From: Paenibacillus_T sp033239625
GTDB taxonomy: Bacteria; Bacillota; Bacilli; Paenibacillales; Paenibacillaceae
Assembly (NCBI RefSeq): GCF_033239625.1
Contig: NZ_BTCK01000032.1
Span: 1 to 64,000, forward strand
Length of the DNA stretch: 64,000 nt
Direction of reading: 5' to 3'
Positions within the stretch are counted from its first letter, which is position 1, and each line of letters begins with the position of its first letter. The position numbers and the translations under genes were made by a program. Below the pieces are notes generated by a model, which saw only the letters and a program-made list of their open reading frames with translations, had not been told where the DNA came from and searched no databases. Of this stretch, positions 42,443 to 51,769 are shown one piece after another.

Positions 42443-42913
42443 ATGCCACGTAAAGGTCCTGTAACTAAACGTGATGTACTGCCGGATCCGGTGTACAATA
42501 GCAAATTGGTAACGCGTCTGATCAACCGTATCATGATCGACGGCAAACGCGGTGTTGCACAAACACTGCTGTATGATGCATTCAAGCTCATTCAAGAACG
42601 TTCGGGTAAAGACCCAATGGAAGTTTTTGAAGCAGCAATTAAGAACATCATGCCTGTCCTTGAAGTTAAAGCTCGCCGCGTAGGCGGTTCCAACTATCAA
42701 GTACCGATCGAAGTGAAACCGGAGCGTCGTACGTCGCTTGGTCTCCGTTGGCTCGTGAACTACTCACGTAACCGCGGTGAGAAAACGATGGTAGAACGTC
42801 TGGCTGCTGAAATTCTTGACGCATCGAACAACACAGGTGCAGCTGTTAAGAAGCGCGAAGACACGCACAAAATGGCGGAAGCGAACAAAGCATTCGCTCA
42901 CTACCGCTGGTAG
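42443..42913 (+). CDS. rpsG: 30S ribosomal protein S7
   Basis: S7 (156 aa), primary 16S-binding protein that nucleates head assembly. MPRKGPVTKRDVLPDPVYNS and the RRVGGSNYQVPIEV beta-hairpin are typical. ATG follows AAAGGGGG. Confidence 0.97.
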   Translation: MPRKGPVTKRDVLPDPVYNSKLVTRLINRIMIDGKRGVAQTLLYDAFKLIQERSGKDPMEVFEAAIKNIMPVLEVKARRVGGSNYQVPIEVKPERRTSLGLRWLVNYSRNRGEKTMVERLAAEILDASNNTGAAVKKREDTHKMAEANKAFAHYRW

Positions 42914-42948
42914 GATTCACATTCGTATAATCGGAAGGAGACATAATC

Positions 42949-45030
42949 ATGGCAAGAGAGTTCTCCTTGAAAAATACGCGTAACATCGGGATTATGGCGC
43001 ATATTGATGCGGGTAAAACCACAACTACTGAACGGATCCTGTTCTACACGGGCCGTACCCACAAAATCGGCGAGGTGCACGAAGGTGCAGCTACGATGGA
43101 CTGGATGGAGCAAGAGCAGGAGCGTGGTATCACAATCACGTCCGCTGCAACGACTGCTCAGTGGAATGGACACCGCATCAATATTATCGACACCCCAGGG
43201 CACGTTGACTTCACGGTAGAAGTTGAACGTTCCCTGCGCGTATTGGACGGGGCTGTAGGTGTATTCAGTGCAAAAGAAGGCGTTGAGCCTCAGTCCGAAA
43301 CTGTATGGCGTCAAGCAGACCGCTACGGCGTTCCGCGTATCGCATACGTTAACAAGATGGACATCATCGGTGCAGACTTCCTGAATGTCGTTAAAGACAT
43401 GCGTGAGCGTCTGCAAGCGAATGCTGTAGCGATTCAACTGCCAATCGGCGCTGAGAACGATTTCCTCGGCATGATTGACCTCGTTGAGCGTAAAGCATAT
43501 AAGTACAAAGATGACCTCGGCAAAGATCCTGAGATCATCGAAATCCCAGCTGAGCTTGCAGACAAAGTCGAAGAGCTCCGCGCGGATCTGGTAGAGAAAG
43601 TCGTAGAACTTGACGAAGAATTGACGATGAAGTACCTCGAAGGTGAAGAAATCACAATCGCGGAACTGAAAGCTACGCTCCGTAAAGGCGTTTGCGAAGT
43701 TAAAATCTTCCCAGTTGTGTGCGGCTCCTCGTACCGTAACAAGGGCGTTCAGCTTATGCTCGACGCGGTTGTTGACTACCTGCCTGCTCCAATCGACGTT
43801 CCAGACATCAAGGGTACCCTTGAAGATGGCACGGAGACGACGCGCAAATCGGCTGACGATCAACCGTTCTCGGCACTGGCGTTCAAAATCATGACTGACC
43901 CGTATGTCGGTAAACTTACGTTCTTCCGCGTATACTCCGGTGTATTGAGCTCCGGTTCGTATGTTGTGAATGCAACGAAAGGTAAACGTGAACGGGTAGG
44001 TCGTATCCTTCAGATGCACGCTAACAGCCGTCAAGAAATCAGCGAAGTTTACTCCGGTGATATCGCGGCTGCAGTAGGTCTGAAAGACACGACGACTGGC
44101 GACACGCTGTGCGACGAGAAGAACCCGGTAATTCTTGAGTCGATGAACTTCCCAGAACCAGTTATCCAACTCGCGGTTGAGCCTAAGACTAAAGCTGACC
44201 AAGATAAAATGGGTATCGCTCTGCAGAAGCTCGCTGAAGAAGATCCGACGTTCCGCGCTCACACAGACGAGGAAACTGGTCAAACGATCATCGCGGGTAT
44301 GGGCGAGCTCCACTTGGAGATCCTTGTAGACCGTATGCTTCGTGAATTCAAAGTCGAAACGAACGTAGGCGCACCTCAGGTAGCTTACCGTGAGACTTTC
44401 AAAACTGCTGCTAAAGTTGAAGGTAAGTTCGTTCGCCAATCCGGCGGCCGTGGCCAATTTGGTCATTGCTGGGTTGAGTTCGAACCACAAGAAGCTGGCG
44501 CAGGCTTCACGTTCGAAAACAAAGTCGTTGGCGGCTCTATTCCACGTGAATTCATCGGCCCTATCCAAGCTGGTATCGAAGAATCGATGAAGAACGGTGT
44601 CCTCGCAGGCTTCCCGCTTGTTGACATCAAAGCAACTGTTGTCGATGGTTCGTACCATGACGTTGACTCCTCGGAGATGGCGTTCAAAATTGCTGGTTCG
44701 ATGGCGCTTAAAGCAGCTAAGGACAAATGTTCCCCAGTACTGCTTGAGCCAATCATGAAAGTCGAAGTTAGTGTTCCGGAAGAATACATGGGTGACGTAA
44801 TGGGTATGCTCAGCTCCCGTCGTGGCCGCATCGAAGGTTCCGACACGAAACACGGCTCCCTGATCGTTCGTGCGAAGGTACCTCTTTCCGAAATGTTCGG
44901 CTACTCGACGGTTCTCCGTTCGGGTACGCAAGGACGCGGCGTATTCTCGATGGAACTTTCTCACTACGAAGAAGTTCCGCGTTCGATCTCCGAAGCTATC
45001 ATCGCGAAGAACAAAGGCGCTCAAGCCTAA
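42949..45030 (+). CDS. fusA: elongation factor G
   Basis: EF-G (693 aa) drives translocation. G1 AHIDAGKTTTTERIL (about 17-31), G3 DTPGHVDFT, G4 NKMD, then domains II-V including the domain IV tip SGGRGQFGH region. No substitutions that would mark a paralogue were noticed. ATG follows AAGGAG. The third gene of the str operon. Confidence 0.98.
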   Translation: MAREFSLKNTRNIGIMAHIDAGKTTTTERILFYTGRTHKIGEVHEGAATMDWMEQEQERGITITSAATTAQWNGHRINIIDTPGHVDFTVEVERSLRVLDGAVGVFSAKEGVEPQSETVWRQADRYGVPRIAYVNKMDIIGADFLNVVKDMRERLQANAVAIQLPIGAENDFLGMIDLVERKAYKYKDDLGKDPEIIEIPAELADKVEELRADLVEKVVELDEELTMKYLEGEEITIAELKATLRKGVCEVKIFPVVCGSSYRNKGVQLMLDAVVDYLPAPIDVPDIKGTLEDGTETTRKSADDQPFSALAFKIMTDPYVGKLTFFRVYSGVLSSGSYVVNATKGKRERVGRILQMHANSRQEISEVYSGDIAAAVGLKDTTTGDTLCDEKNPVILESMNFPEPVIQLAVEPKTKADQDKMGIALQKLAEEDPTFRAHTDEETGQTIIAGMGELHLEILVDRMLREFKVETNVGAPQVAYRETFKTAAKVEGKFVRQSGGRGQFGHCWVEFEPQEAGAGFTFENKVVGGSIPREFIGPIQAGIEESMKNGVLAGFPLVDIKATVVDGSYHDVDSSEMAFKIAGSMALKAAKDKCSPVLLEPIMKVEVSVPEEYMGDVMGMLSSRRGRIEGSDTKHGSLIVRAKVPLSEMFGYSTVLRSGTQGRGVFSMELSHYEEVPRSISEAIIAKNKGAQA

Positions 45031-45158
45031 GCTTTCGTGTTAAATAGCTAAACCATAAGGTTTACTTGGTTTTGCGGCTTGCGCGACTATTCGTAAGCCG
45101 CGGATACCATCACATACAACAAAAACTATAATTATTTATTTAAGGAGGCAGAAGTTCA

Positions 45159-46349
45159 ATGGCTAAGGCTAAATTTGAACGTAATAAACCGCACGTTAAC
45201 ATCGGTACGATCGGTCACGTCGACCACGGTAAAACGACTCTGACGGCAGCTATCACGACGGTACTGTCCAAAAAATACGGCGGTGCTGCAGTAGCATTCG
45301 ACCAAATCGACAAAGCTCCAGAAGAGCGCGAGCGCGGTATCACGATCTCGACAGCTCACGTTGAGTATGAGACGCCTAACCGTCACTACGCTCACGTTGA
45401 CTGCCCAGGTCACGCCGACTACGTTAAAAACATGATCACGGGTGCAGCACAAATGGACGGCGCTATCCTCGTCGTATCCGCAGCTGACGGCCCAATGCCA
45501 CAAACGCGCGAGCACATCCTGCTCTCCCGCCAAGTAGGCGTTCCTTACATCGTCGTATTCCTGAACAAATGCGACATGGTTGAAGACGAAGAGCTCCTCG
45601 AGCTCGTAGAAATGGAAGTTCGTGACCTCCTCAACGAGTACGAATTCCCAGGCGACGACACTCCAATCGTTCGTGGCGCAGCGCGTGAAGCACTGCAAAA
45701 CCCAGATGGCGAGTGGGCTAACAAAATCGTTGAACTGTTCGAGCACGTTGACACGTACATCCCTACGCCTGAGCGCGACACTGACAAGCCTTTCCTTATG
45801 CCTGTCGAGGACGTGTTCACGATCACGGGCCGTGGTACGGTTGCAACTGGTCGCGTAGAGCGCGGTGTAATCAAAGTATCCGACGAGGTAGAAATCATCG
45901 GTCTGCAAGAAGAAACTCGCAAATCGGTATGTACGGGCGTTGAAATGTTCCGTAAACTGCTTGACTCCGCTCAAGCAGGCGACAACATCGGCGCACTGCT
46001 TCGTGGCGTTGACCGTAAAGACATCGAGCGTGGTCAAGTACTGGCTAAGCCAGGTTCCGTTAAACCACACACGAACTTCACGGCTCAAATCTACGTTCTG
46101 ACTAAAGAAGAGGGTGGCCGTCACAAGCCTTTCTTCACGGGCTACCGTCCACAGTTCTACTTCCGTACAACTGACGTTACGGGCATCATCAACCTGCCAG
46201 AAGGTACGGAGATGGTAATGCCAGGCGATAACATCACGGTTACGGTTGAGCTGATCGCTCCAATCGCTATCGAAGAAGGTACGCGTTTCGCTATCCGCGA
46301 AGGCGGCCGTACGGTAGGCGCTGGCGCAGTAGCTACGATCCAAAAATAA
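45159..46349 (+). CDS. tuf: elongation factor Tu
   Basis: EF-Tu (396 aa) delivers aminoacyl-tRNA. GHVDHGKTTLTAAI, DCPGHADYVKNMI, NKCDMV and the C-terminal barrel domains are complete. Codon use is strongly biased, as expected for an abundant protein. ATG follows AAGGAGG. It lies 128 nt after fusA, with a terminator directly after. Confidence 0.98.
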   Translation: MAKAKFERNKPHVNIGTIGHVDHGKTTLTAAITTVLSKKYGGAAVAFDQIDKAPEERERGITISTAHVEYETPNRHYAHVDCPGHADYVKNMITGAAQMDGAILVVSAADGPMPQTREHILLSRQVGVPYIVVFLNKCDMVEDEELLELVEMEVRDLLNEYEFPGDDTPIVRGAAREALQNPDGEWANKIVELFEHVDTYIPTPERDTDKPFLMPVEDVFTITGRGTVATGRVERGVIKVSDEVEIIGLQEETRKSVCTGVEMFRKLLDSAQAGDNIGALLRGVDRKDIERGQVLAKPGSVKPHTNFTAQIYVLTKEEGGRHKPFFTGYRPQFYFRTTDVTGIINLPEGTEMVMPGDNITVTVELIAPIAIEEGTRFAIREGGRTVGAGAVATIQK

Positions 46350-46382
46350 TGCGATTACGGCGGTAACGCCGTATTGCATCTA

Positions 46383-46430
46383 GAGAGCTGCCGTAAGTCA
46401 TTTAATTGACTTACGGCAGCTCTTTTTTTG
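46383..46430 (+). terminator. str operon terminator
   Basis: GAGAGCTGCCGTAAGTCA and TGACTTACGGCAGCTC form an 16-18 bp stem followed by seven T. It separates tuf from the inserted ABC transporter. Confidence 0.95.
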
Positions 46431-46490
46431 CATTTATGGAAAGAATTATTAGTGTTAAAATATTACATAAGAATTTTGAAAATAATTACA

Positions 46491-46523
46491 TTGACGATGT
46501 AAACATGCGCAAAGTAGTATAAA
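46491..46523 (+). promoter_or_regulatory. candidate promoter of the TrpXYZ-type transporter
   Basis: TTGACG (46491-46496) is followed by TAGTAT at 18 bp, or TATAAA at 21 bp. Confidence 0.45.
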
Positions 46524-46581
46524 TATTAAGAATTTCACTTGTTATATTAGATAAAACATACGTACATCAGGAGGGGTTCAT

Positions 46582-47619
46582 TTGTTCAGCAAGAAAGTAT
46601 GGGGTTCACTTGTTTTAGCAGCAACATTGCTTGTATCCGCAGGATGCGGCAATACAGCCAAATCGAATGATGAGGGCAGCAAAGATGCAGCAGCCAGCGG
46701 CGATAAGGTATACAACATCGCGATTTCGCAAATTGTTGAACATCCAGCCCTTGACGCAACGCGCGAAGGCTTCATCGCCGCTTTGAAAGATGGCGGTCTG
46801 GTTGAAGGCGAGAACCTGAAGATTGATTACAACAATGCGCAAGGCGATCAAACGAACAACTTGTCGATTGCACAGAAAGTTGCCAGCGATAAGAACGATC
46901 TCGTGCTTGCGATCGCAACGCCTTCCGCACAAGCAGTCGTTCAACAAGTAGCGAATGTTCCAGTTTTGTTCGCTGCTGTCACAGATCCAATTGCCGCGGA
47001 TATCGTAACGAACCTGGATCAACCAGGCGGTAATGTCTCTGGTGCTTCGGATACGAACCCGGAAGCTATTGCACAATTGATGAAATTCATTTCAACGGAC
47101 TTCCCGAACGTGAAGAAGCTTGGCCTTATTATTAATGAAGGCGAGACGAACGCAGTCGTGATGGCTGACAAAGCTAAAGAAGAACTCGACAAATACGGCA
47201 TCGAGCTGATCAAAGCACCAGTTACGAATACATCGGAAGTTAAACAGGCGGCGGAATCGCTTGTTGGTCGTGTAGATGCATTTTATGTAACGCTCGACAA
47301 CATGGTTGTTAACGGCTTTGATGCTATTGTTCAAACGGCCAACGACAAACATATCCCACTGTTCTCGAGTGACCGTGATACGGTTGAGAACGGCTCGTTC
47401 GCAACAGTTGGATTCAAATACTATGACCATGGTTACCAAGTTGGCCAGATGGCTGTTGATATCTTGAAGAACGGCAAGAAACCAGGCGAATTGAAAATCA
47501 CGGTTCCGGACAAGCTCGACCTGATTCTGAACCTGAAGGCTGCTGAAGCACAAGGCATTACGGTTACCGATGCAATGAAAGCGCAAGTGAAAGACGCTGC
47601 AACCAATATCATTGAATAG
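46582..47619 (+). CDS. TrpX-type ABC transporter substrate-binding lipoprotein
   Basis: A 345-aa binding protein of the ABC_sub_bind (PF04392-like) family. The signal peptide ends in a lipobox VSAGC (Cys22). YNIAISQIVEHPALDATREGFIAALKDGG and the NNAQGD, FAAVTDPIAA blocks are typical of TrpX-like proteins, some of which bind aromatic amino acids. Start TTG 46582 follows AGGAGGGG. It forms a three-gene importer with the next two genes, though a repeat element separates it from the permease. Ligand unknown. Confidence 0.85.
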   Translation: MFSKKVWGSLVLAATLLVSAGCGNTAKSNDEGSKDAAASGDKVYNIAISQIVEHPALDATREGFIAALKDGGLVEGENLKIDYNNAQGDQTNNLSIAQKVASDKNDLVLAIATPSAQAVVQQVANVPVLFAAVTDPIAADIVTNLDQPGGNVSGASDTNPEAIAQLMKFISTDFPNVKKLGLIINEGETNAVVMADKAKEELDKYGIELIKAPVTNTSEVKQAAESLVGRVDAFYVTLDNMVVNGFDAIVQTANDKHIPLFSSDRDTVENGSFATVGFKYYDHGYQVGQMAVDILKNGKKPGELKITVPDKLDLILNLKAAEAQGITVTDAMKAQVKDAATNIIE

Positions 47620-47633
47620 TTCAATTAGAAGAT

Positions 47634-47758
47634 CGTGAGAAAACCTCTATCGAGGTCTTTCGGAGATGAGCGACCGCGTTTAGAGGAGGGTTTTATCGCC
47701 AATAAGAATTTGTTTTTATCATTAGAATCAATAACTAATAAATTCTTATGTGGTAATT
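47634..47758 (+). repeat. palindromic repeat, long copy
   Basis: GAGAAAACCTCTATCGAGG near the left end pairs with TTTAGAGGAGGGTTTT further in, and ATAAGAATTT (47702-47711) pairs with AAATTCTTAT (47740-47749). Two nested hairpins result. Left and right ends recur at 18850-18898 without the middle part. Confidence 0.62.
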
Positions 47759-47826
47759 GAAAGCTATGCGGAGTGAACCGATCGTTCGTGTTCACTCCGC
47801 TATTAATTTGTAATGGAGGGAATACA

Positions 47827-48756
47827 ATGCCTAGTTGGTTTAACGGCGCGATTGAGTTGGGGCTTCTTTATGCTTTGATGGCGCTTGGCGTCTATATTAC
47901 GTTCCGTATTCTAGACTTTCCCGACCTAACGGTCGACGGCAGTTTTACAACAGGCGCGGGTATCGCTGCCGTAATGATTTCGCATGGTGCTGAGCCATGG
48001 CTTGCGACTTTGGCTGCTTTTGGCGGAGGACTTGCCGCTGGTGCGCTGACGGGTATTTTGCATACGAAAGGTAAAATCAACGGACTGCTCTCCGGCATTC
48101 TGATGATGATCGCTCTCTATTCTATTAACCTGCGAATCATGGGAAGACCGAACATCTCGCTTATCCGTGAAGAAACGATCTTTACCGGTGTATCGGTGCT
48201 CGTTATTATGCCAATCATCGTCATTGCGATCAAGCTGCTGCTCGATATGTACTTCCGTACGGATCAAGGTCTAAGCCTTCGCGCAACGGGAGACAATGCA
48301 CGTATGATTAGAAGCTTCGGCGCGAATACCGATAATACCAAGATTGTAGGCATCAGCTTGTCCAATGGTCTTGTTGCTTTGTCTGGTGCAATGGTCGCGC
48401 AGCAAGGCGGTTTCGCTGACATATCGATGGGTATCGGTATGATCGTTATTGGTCTTGCGTCGGTTATTATCGGCGAGGCGATCTTCGGGGCAAAATCAAT
48501 TTTCCGCGCTACGCTGGCTGTCGTACTCGGTTCGATCGTATACCGTATTATTGTAGCAATAGCTCTGCGTGTTGAATGGCTCAAAGCTTCCGATCTGAAA
48601 CTCATCACTGCAGTCATTGTTATTATCGCTCTTGTGTTCCCTTCCGTACGTAAATATATGAAGGAAAAATCAAACGCGCGCAGACGTTCGGCTCAGATTC
48701 TTGCGAAAGCAGCTGAAGCATCGGTGTCGACGCGTAGAATGACCAAGGAGGGGTAA
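47827..48756 (+). CDS. TrpY-type ABC transporter permease
   Basis: A 309-aa permease of the branched-chain amino-acid/ribose (BPD_transp_2) class, eight or more hydrophobic segments. GLLYALMALGVYITFRILDFPDLTVDGSFTTGA is typical of the permease partner of ABC_sub_bind proteins. The C-terminus is basic and Ala-rich. ATG 47827 follows GGAGGG. Its stop lies 4 nt before the ATPase gene. Confidence 0.85.
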   Translation: MPSWFNGAIELGLLYALMALGVYITFRILDFPDLTVDGSFTTGAGIAAVMISHGAEPWLATLAAFGGGLAAGALTGILHTKGKINGLLSGILMMIALYSINLRIMGRPNISLIREETIFTGVSVLVIMPIIVIAIKLLLDMYFRTDQGLSLRATGDNARMIRSFGANTDNTKIVGISLSNGLVALSGAMVAQQGGFADISMGIGMIVIGLASVIIGEAIFGAKSIFRATLAVVLGSIVYRIIVAIALRVEWLKASDLKLITAVIVIIALVFPSVRKYMKEKSNARRRSAQILAKAAEASVSTRRMTKEG

Positions 48757-48760
48757 CGCG

Positions 48761-49555
48761 ATGATCGAGATTTCGAAAGTGTCCAAATTGTTCAATCCTG
48801 GTACGGTCGATGAGAAAATTGCGCTGCTCGGGATTAACCTCAAACTCAATCCAGGCGACTTCGTCACTGTCATCGGCAGTAACGGTGCAGGAAAGTCGAC
48901 GCTTATGAATATTATATCCGGCGTTATGAAGCCGGATACGGGAGACGTCAGCATTGACGGGCGTATCATAACCCAACAACCTGAACATCGCCGTGCACGT
49001 TGGATCGGCCGTGTGTTCCAGGATCCAATGGCAGGTACAGCGCCAACCATGACGATCGAGGAAAATATGGCGATGGCGTTCAAACGTGGACAAAGCCGCG
49101 GATTCCAGATTGGCGTTACGAAGGCTAGACGTGCGATCTTTAAGGAGCAGCTGGCAAAGCTCGGTATTGGGCTGGAGAATCGTTTTAAAGCGAAAGTTGG
49201 TTTATTGTCCGGCGGTGAGCGTCAAGCGCTCAGCCTTCTCATGTCGACATTCACGAAGCCGCAGATTCTATTGCTCGACGAACATACGGCTGCGCTTGAT
49301 CCAGCCCGTGCTGAACTAATCACCTCGCTCACAGAGACGTTAGTACGTGAGATGTCGCTCACGACTCTGATGGTCACGCATAATATGGAGCAGGCTATTA
49401 AGTTGGGTAATCGTCTTATAATGATGGACAAGGGCCGGATCATCCTCGATGTTGATGCGCAGCGCAAGAAAGAACTGACTGTTGAGCGATTACTGGGAGA
49501 GTTTGAACAAATTAGTGGTCGCAAGCTTGCCGATGATCGTGTAGTATTGGGTTAG
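48761..49555 (+). CDS. TrpZ-type ABC transporter ATPase
   Basis: A 264-aa ATPase. Walker A is GSNGAGKST, the signature is LLSGGERQALSLL, Walker B is ILLLDEHTAALDP (with His following the catalytic Glu, as often seen in this branch), and the H-loop is VTHNMEQAI. ATG follows GGAGGGG. It completes a putative importer; substrate not assignable. Confidence 0.86.
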   Translation: MIEISKVSKLFNPGTVDEKIALLGINLKLNPGDFVTVIGSNGAGKSTLMNIISGVMKPDTGDVSIDGRIITQQPEHRRARWIGRVFQDPMAGTAPTMTIEENMAMAFKRGQSRGFQIGVTKARRAIFKEQLAKLGIGLENRFKAKVGLLSGGERQALSLLMSTFTKPQILLLDEHTAALDPARAELITSLTETLVREMSLTTLMVTHNMEQAIKLGNRLIMMDKGRIILDVDAQRKKELTVERLLGEFEQISGRKLADDRVVLG

Positions 49556-49577
49556 CAATCAAACGACTGGTGAAATT

Positions 49578-49617
49578 GCCGGCATTGAATCGTACAAGCG
49601 ATCCGATGCCGGCTTTC
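49578..49617 (+). terminator. terminator of the TrpXYZ-type operon
   Basis: GCCGGCAT and ATGCCGGC form an 8-bp stem with a TTTCTATT tail. Confidence 0.75.
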
Positions 49618-49666
49618 TATTGAAAAACTAATAGGAATTGGAAACGAGCAAATGTATAACTTCTTG

Positions 49667-49695
49667 TTGCAATCGCCCGCCCAATTCGCTATAAT
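49667..49695 (+). promoter_or_regulatory. promoter of the S10-spc-alpha ribosomal protein operon
   Basis: TTGCAA (49667-49672), 17-bp spacer, consensus TATAAT (49690-49695). Confidence 0.8.
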
Positions 49696-49702
49696 ATTTC
49701 AT

Positions 49703-49832
49703 GTTGGTCTGTGACGTTGCGATGATGTGAGAGGTTGCCGACACACCCGGCCCCTTTGCCATGGGGCATGTGGACGGGTTTTCTCACGGAGTATGTCCGA
49801 TAAAAAATTGGGCGATAGAAGGAGGGACTTAT
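49703..49832 (+). ncRNA. rpsJ (S10 operon) leader
   Basis: The leader between promoter and rpsJ carries GATGTGAGAGGTTGCCGACA and a hairpin-rich CCCGGCCCC/GGGG region (49746-49780), which look like the conserved leader seen upstream of rpsJ in Bacillota. The ligand protein is not certain. Confidence 0.5.
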
Positions 49833-50141
49833 ATGGCAAAGCAAAAGATTCGTATTCGCTTGAAAGCATACGATCATAGAATTCTTGACCAATCCGCTGA
49901 GAAAATCGTGGAAACAGCAAAACGTTCCGGTGCAGGTGTTTCCGGTCCGATTCCGCTTCCTACGGAAAAGCAAATCATCACCGTTCTCCGCGCGGTACAC
50001 AAGTACAAGGATTCCCGGGAACAATTCGAAATGCGCACACACAAGCGCCTTATCGACATTGTAAACCCAACGCCGCAAACGGTTGATGCGTTGATGCGAC
50101 TCGACCTGCCATCCGGTGTAGATATCGAAATCAAACTGTAA
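49833..50141 (+). CDS. rpsJ: 30S ribosomal protein S10
   Basis: S10 (102 aa; also NusE in antitermination complexes). MAKQKIRIRLKAYDHRILDQSAEKIVETAKRSGA and HKRLIDIVNPTPQTVDALM are diagnostic. ATG follows AAGGAGGG. First gene of the S10 operon. Confidence 0.97.
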   Translation: MAKQKIRIRLKAYDHRILDQSAEKIVETAKRSGAGVSGPIPLPTEKQIITVLRAVHKYKDSREQFEMRTHKRLIDIVNPTPQTVDALMRLDLPSGVDIEIKL

Positions 50142-50180
50142 TACCAAACGATAGAGTAGCAAAGGAAAAGAGGTGTCAAC

Positions 50181-50804
50181 ATGAAGGGTATCTTAGGTAA
50201 AAAACTCGGCATGACGCAAGTGTTCACGGCAGAAGGCAACGTAATCCCGGTAACGGTAATCGAAGCTGGCCCGAACGTCGTCCTGCAAAAGAAAGACCAA
50301 GAAAACGACGGCTACGAAGCTGTGCAGCTTGGTTTCTCGGATAAGAAAGAAAAGAACGCAACGAAGCCGGCAATCGGCCATGCGAAAAAAGCCAATACGG
50401 CTCCTAAGCGCTACATTCGTGAAATTCGCGGTATTAACCTCGGCGAATATGAAGTTGGCCAAGTTGTAAAGGCTGACCTGTTCACGGCAGGCGAATTTGT
50501 TGACGTAACGGGCGTTTCGAAGGGTAAAGGCTTCCAAGGTACGATCAAGCGTTGGAATCAAAGCACAGGTCCTATGTCTCACGGTTCGCGTTACCACCGT
50601 GGTCCAGGTTCGATGGGCTCGATCCAAGCAAACCGCGTGCCTAAAGGCAAACACTTGCCAGGTCACATGGGTTCGGAAACGATCACGATCCAAAACCTCG
50701 AAGTCATTCGCGTGGATGCAGAGCGCAATGTAATCTTGGTTAAAGGTTCGATTCCAGGTCCTAAAAATGCACTCGTTAAAGTCAAATTGACGGTGAAGAA
50801 ATAA
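50181..50804 (+). CDS. rplC: 50S ribosomal protein L3
   Basis: L3 (207 aa). The N-terminal KGILGKKLGMTQVF and the RNA-reaching loop with GSMGSIQANRVPKGKHLPGHMG near the peptidyl transferase centre are intact. Confidence 0.97.
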   Translation: MKGILGKKLGMTQVFTAEGNVIPVTVIEAGPNVVLQKKDQENDGYEAVQLGFSDKKEKNATKPAIGHAKKANTAPKRYIREIRGINLGEYEVGQVVKADLFTAGEFVDVTGVSKGKGFQGTIKRWNQSTGPMSHGSRYHRGPGSMGSIQANRVPKGKHLPGHMGSETITIQNLEVIRVDAERNVILVKGSIPGPKNALVKVKLTVKK

Positions 50805-50832
50805 TCGCTTCTAAAGAAAGGAGGAACTAGCT

Positions 50833-51456
50833 ATGCCTAAAGTAGCTCTTTACAACGTGAGCGGCTCGCAAGTAGGCGAAGTCGAACTCGCGGATAGCGT
50901 ATTCGGTATTCAACCGAACGCTCACGTATTGCACAGCGCGGTACTGTTGCAACAAGCTGCAGAACGTCGTGGTACGCATAAGACTAAAGGACGTTCTGAA
51001 GTTCGCGGCGGCGGCCGCAAACCTTGGAAACAAAAAGGTACAGGTCGTGCTCGTCAAGGCTCGATTCGTGCACCACAATGGGTAGGCGGCGGTACGGTAT
51101 TCGGACCGACACCACGCAGCTACAGCTTCAAGCTTCCAAGAAAAGTTCGCCGTCTGGCGATCAAATCGGCACTGTCTTCGAAAGTGATCGGCAACGAAAT
51201 CGTTGTTCTTGATCAACTGACGCTGGCAGCACCAAAAACGAAAGAATTCGCGGCTATCCTGAACAACCTGAAGGTGGCTCGCAAAGCACTTGTAGTTACG
51301 GCTAACTATGAAGACAATGTTGCATTGTCGGGTCGTAACATCCCAGGTGTGAAGATTGTTGCAGCTGAAGGCATTAACGTGCTTGACGTGTTGCAGTATG
51401 ATCAATTGATCATCACGAAAGAAGCCGTAGAGAAAGTTCAGGAGGTGCTTGCGTAA
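50833..51456 (+). CDS. rplD: 50S ribosomal protein L4
   Basis: L4 (207 aa) lines the exit tunnel. The extended loop TKGRSEVRGGGRKPWKQKGTGRARQGSIRAP is complete. ATG follows AAGGAGG. Shares its last base with the rplW start (TAATG). Confidence 0.97.
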   Translation: MPKVALYNVSGSQVGEVELADSVFGIQPNAHVLHSAVLLQQAAERRGTHKTKGRSEVRGGGRKPWKQKGTGRARQGSIRAPQWVGGGTVFGPTPRSYSFKLPRKVRRLAIKSALSSKVIGNEIVVLDQLTLAAPKTKEFAAILNNLKVARKALVVTANYEDNVALSGRNIPGVKIVAAEGINVLDVLQYDQLIITKEAVEKVQEVLA

Positions 51457-51746
51457 TGAAGAACCCACGCGATATTATCAAGCGCCCGGTTATTACGGAA
51501 CGCACCAGTGACTTCATGGCTAACAAACGTTATGTCTTCGAAGTTGACATCCGTGCCAACAAAACGGAAATCAAAAGCGCAGTCGAATCGATCTTTAAAG
51601 TGAAAGTCGACAGCGTGAATACGATGCGCGTACCGGCTAAACCGAAGCGTTATGGCCGTCACAATGGATATACGTCCGAATGGAAAAAGGCGATCGTTCA
51701 ACTGAGCGCCGAAAGCAAAGAACTCGAGTTCTTCGAGTCCGTATAA
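51456..51746 (+). CDS. rplW: 50S ribosomal protein L23
   Basis: L23 (96 aa) at the tunnel exit, docking site for trigger factor and SRP. DIIKRPVITERTSDFMANKRYVFEVDIRANKTEIK is typical. Coupled to rplD by a TAATG overlap. Confidence 0.96.
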   Translation: MKNPRDIIKRPVITERTSDFMANKRYVFEVDIRANKTEIKSAVESIFKVKVDSVNTMRVPAKPKRYGRHNGYTSEWKKAIVQLSAESKELEFFESV

Positions 51747-51769
51747 CTTGAAGATAGGAGGGAAACCAA

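Noticed and set aside
42901..45024. 707-codon open frame antisense to fusA
   Set aside because: Shadow of fusA; tuf (45156-46379) and the rplX-rplE region (54906-56489) show similar antisense frames, confirming a codon-bias artefact.
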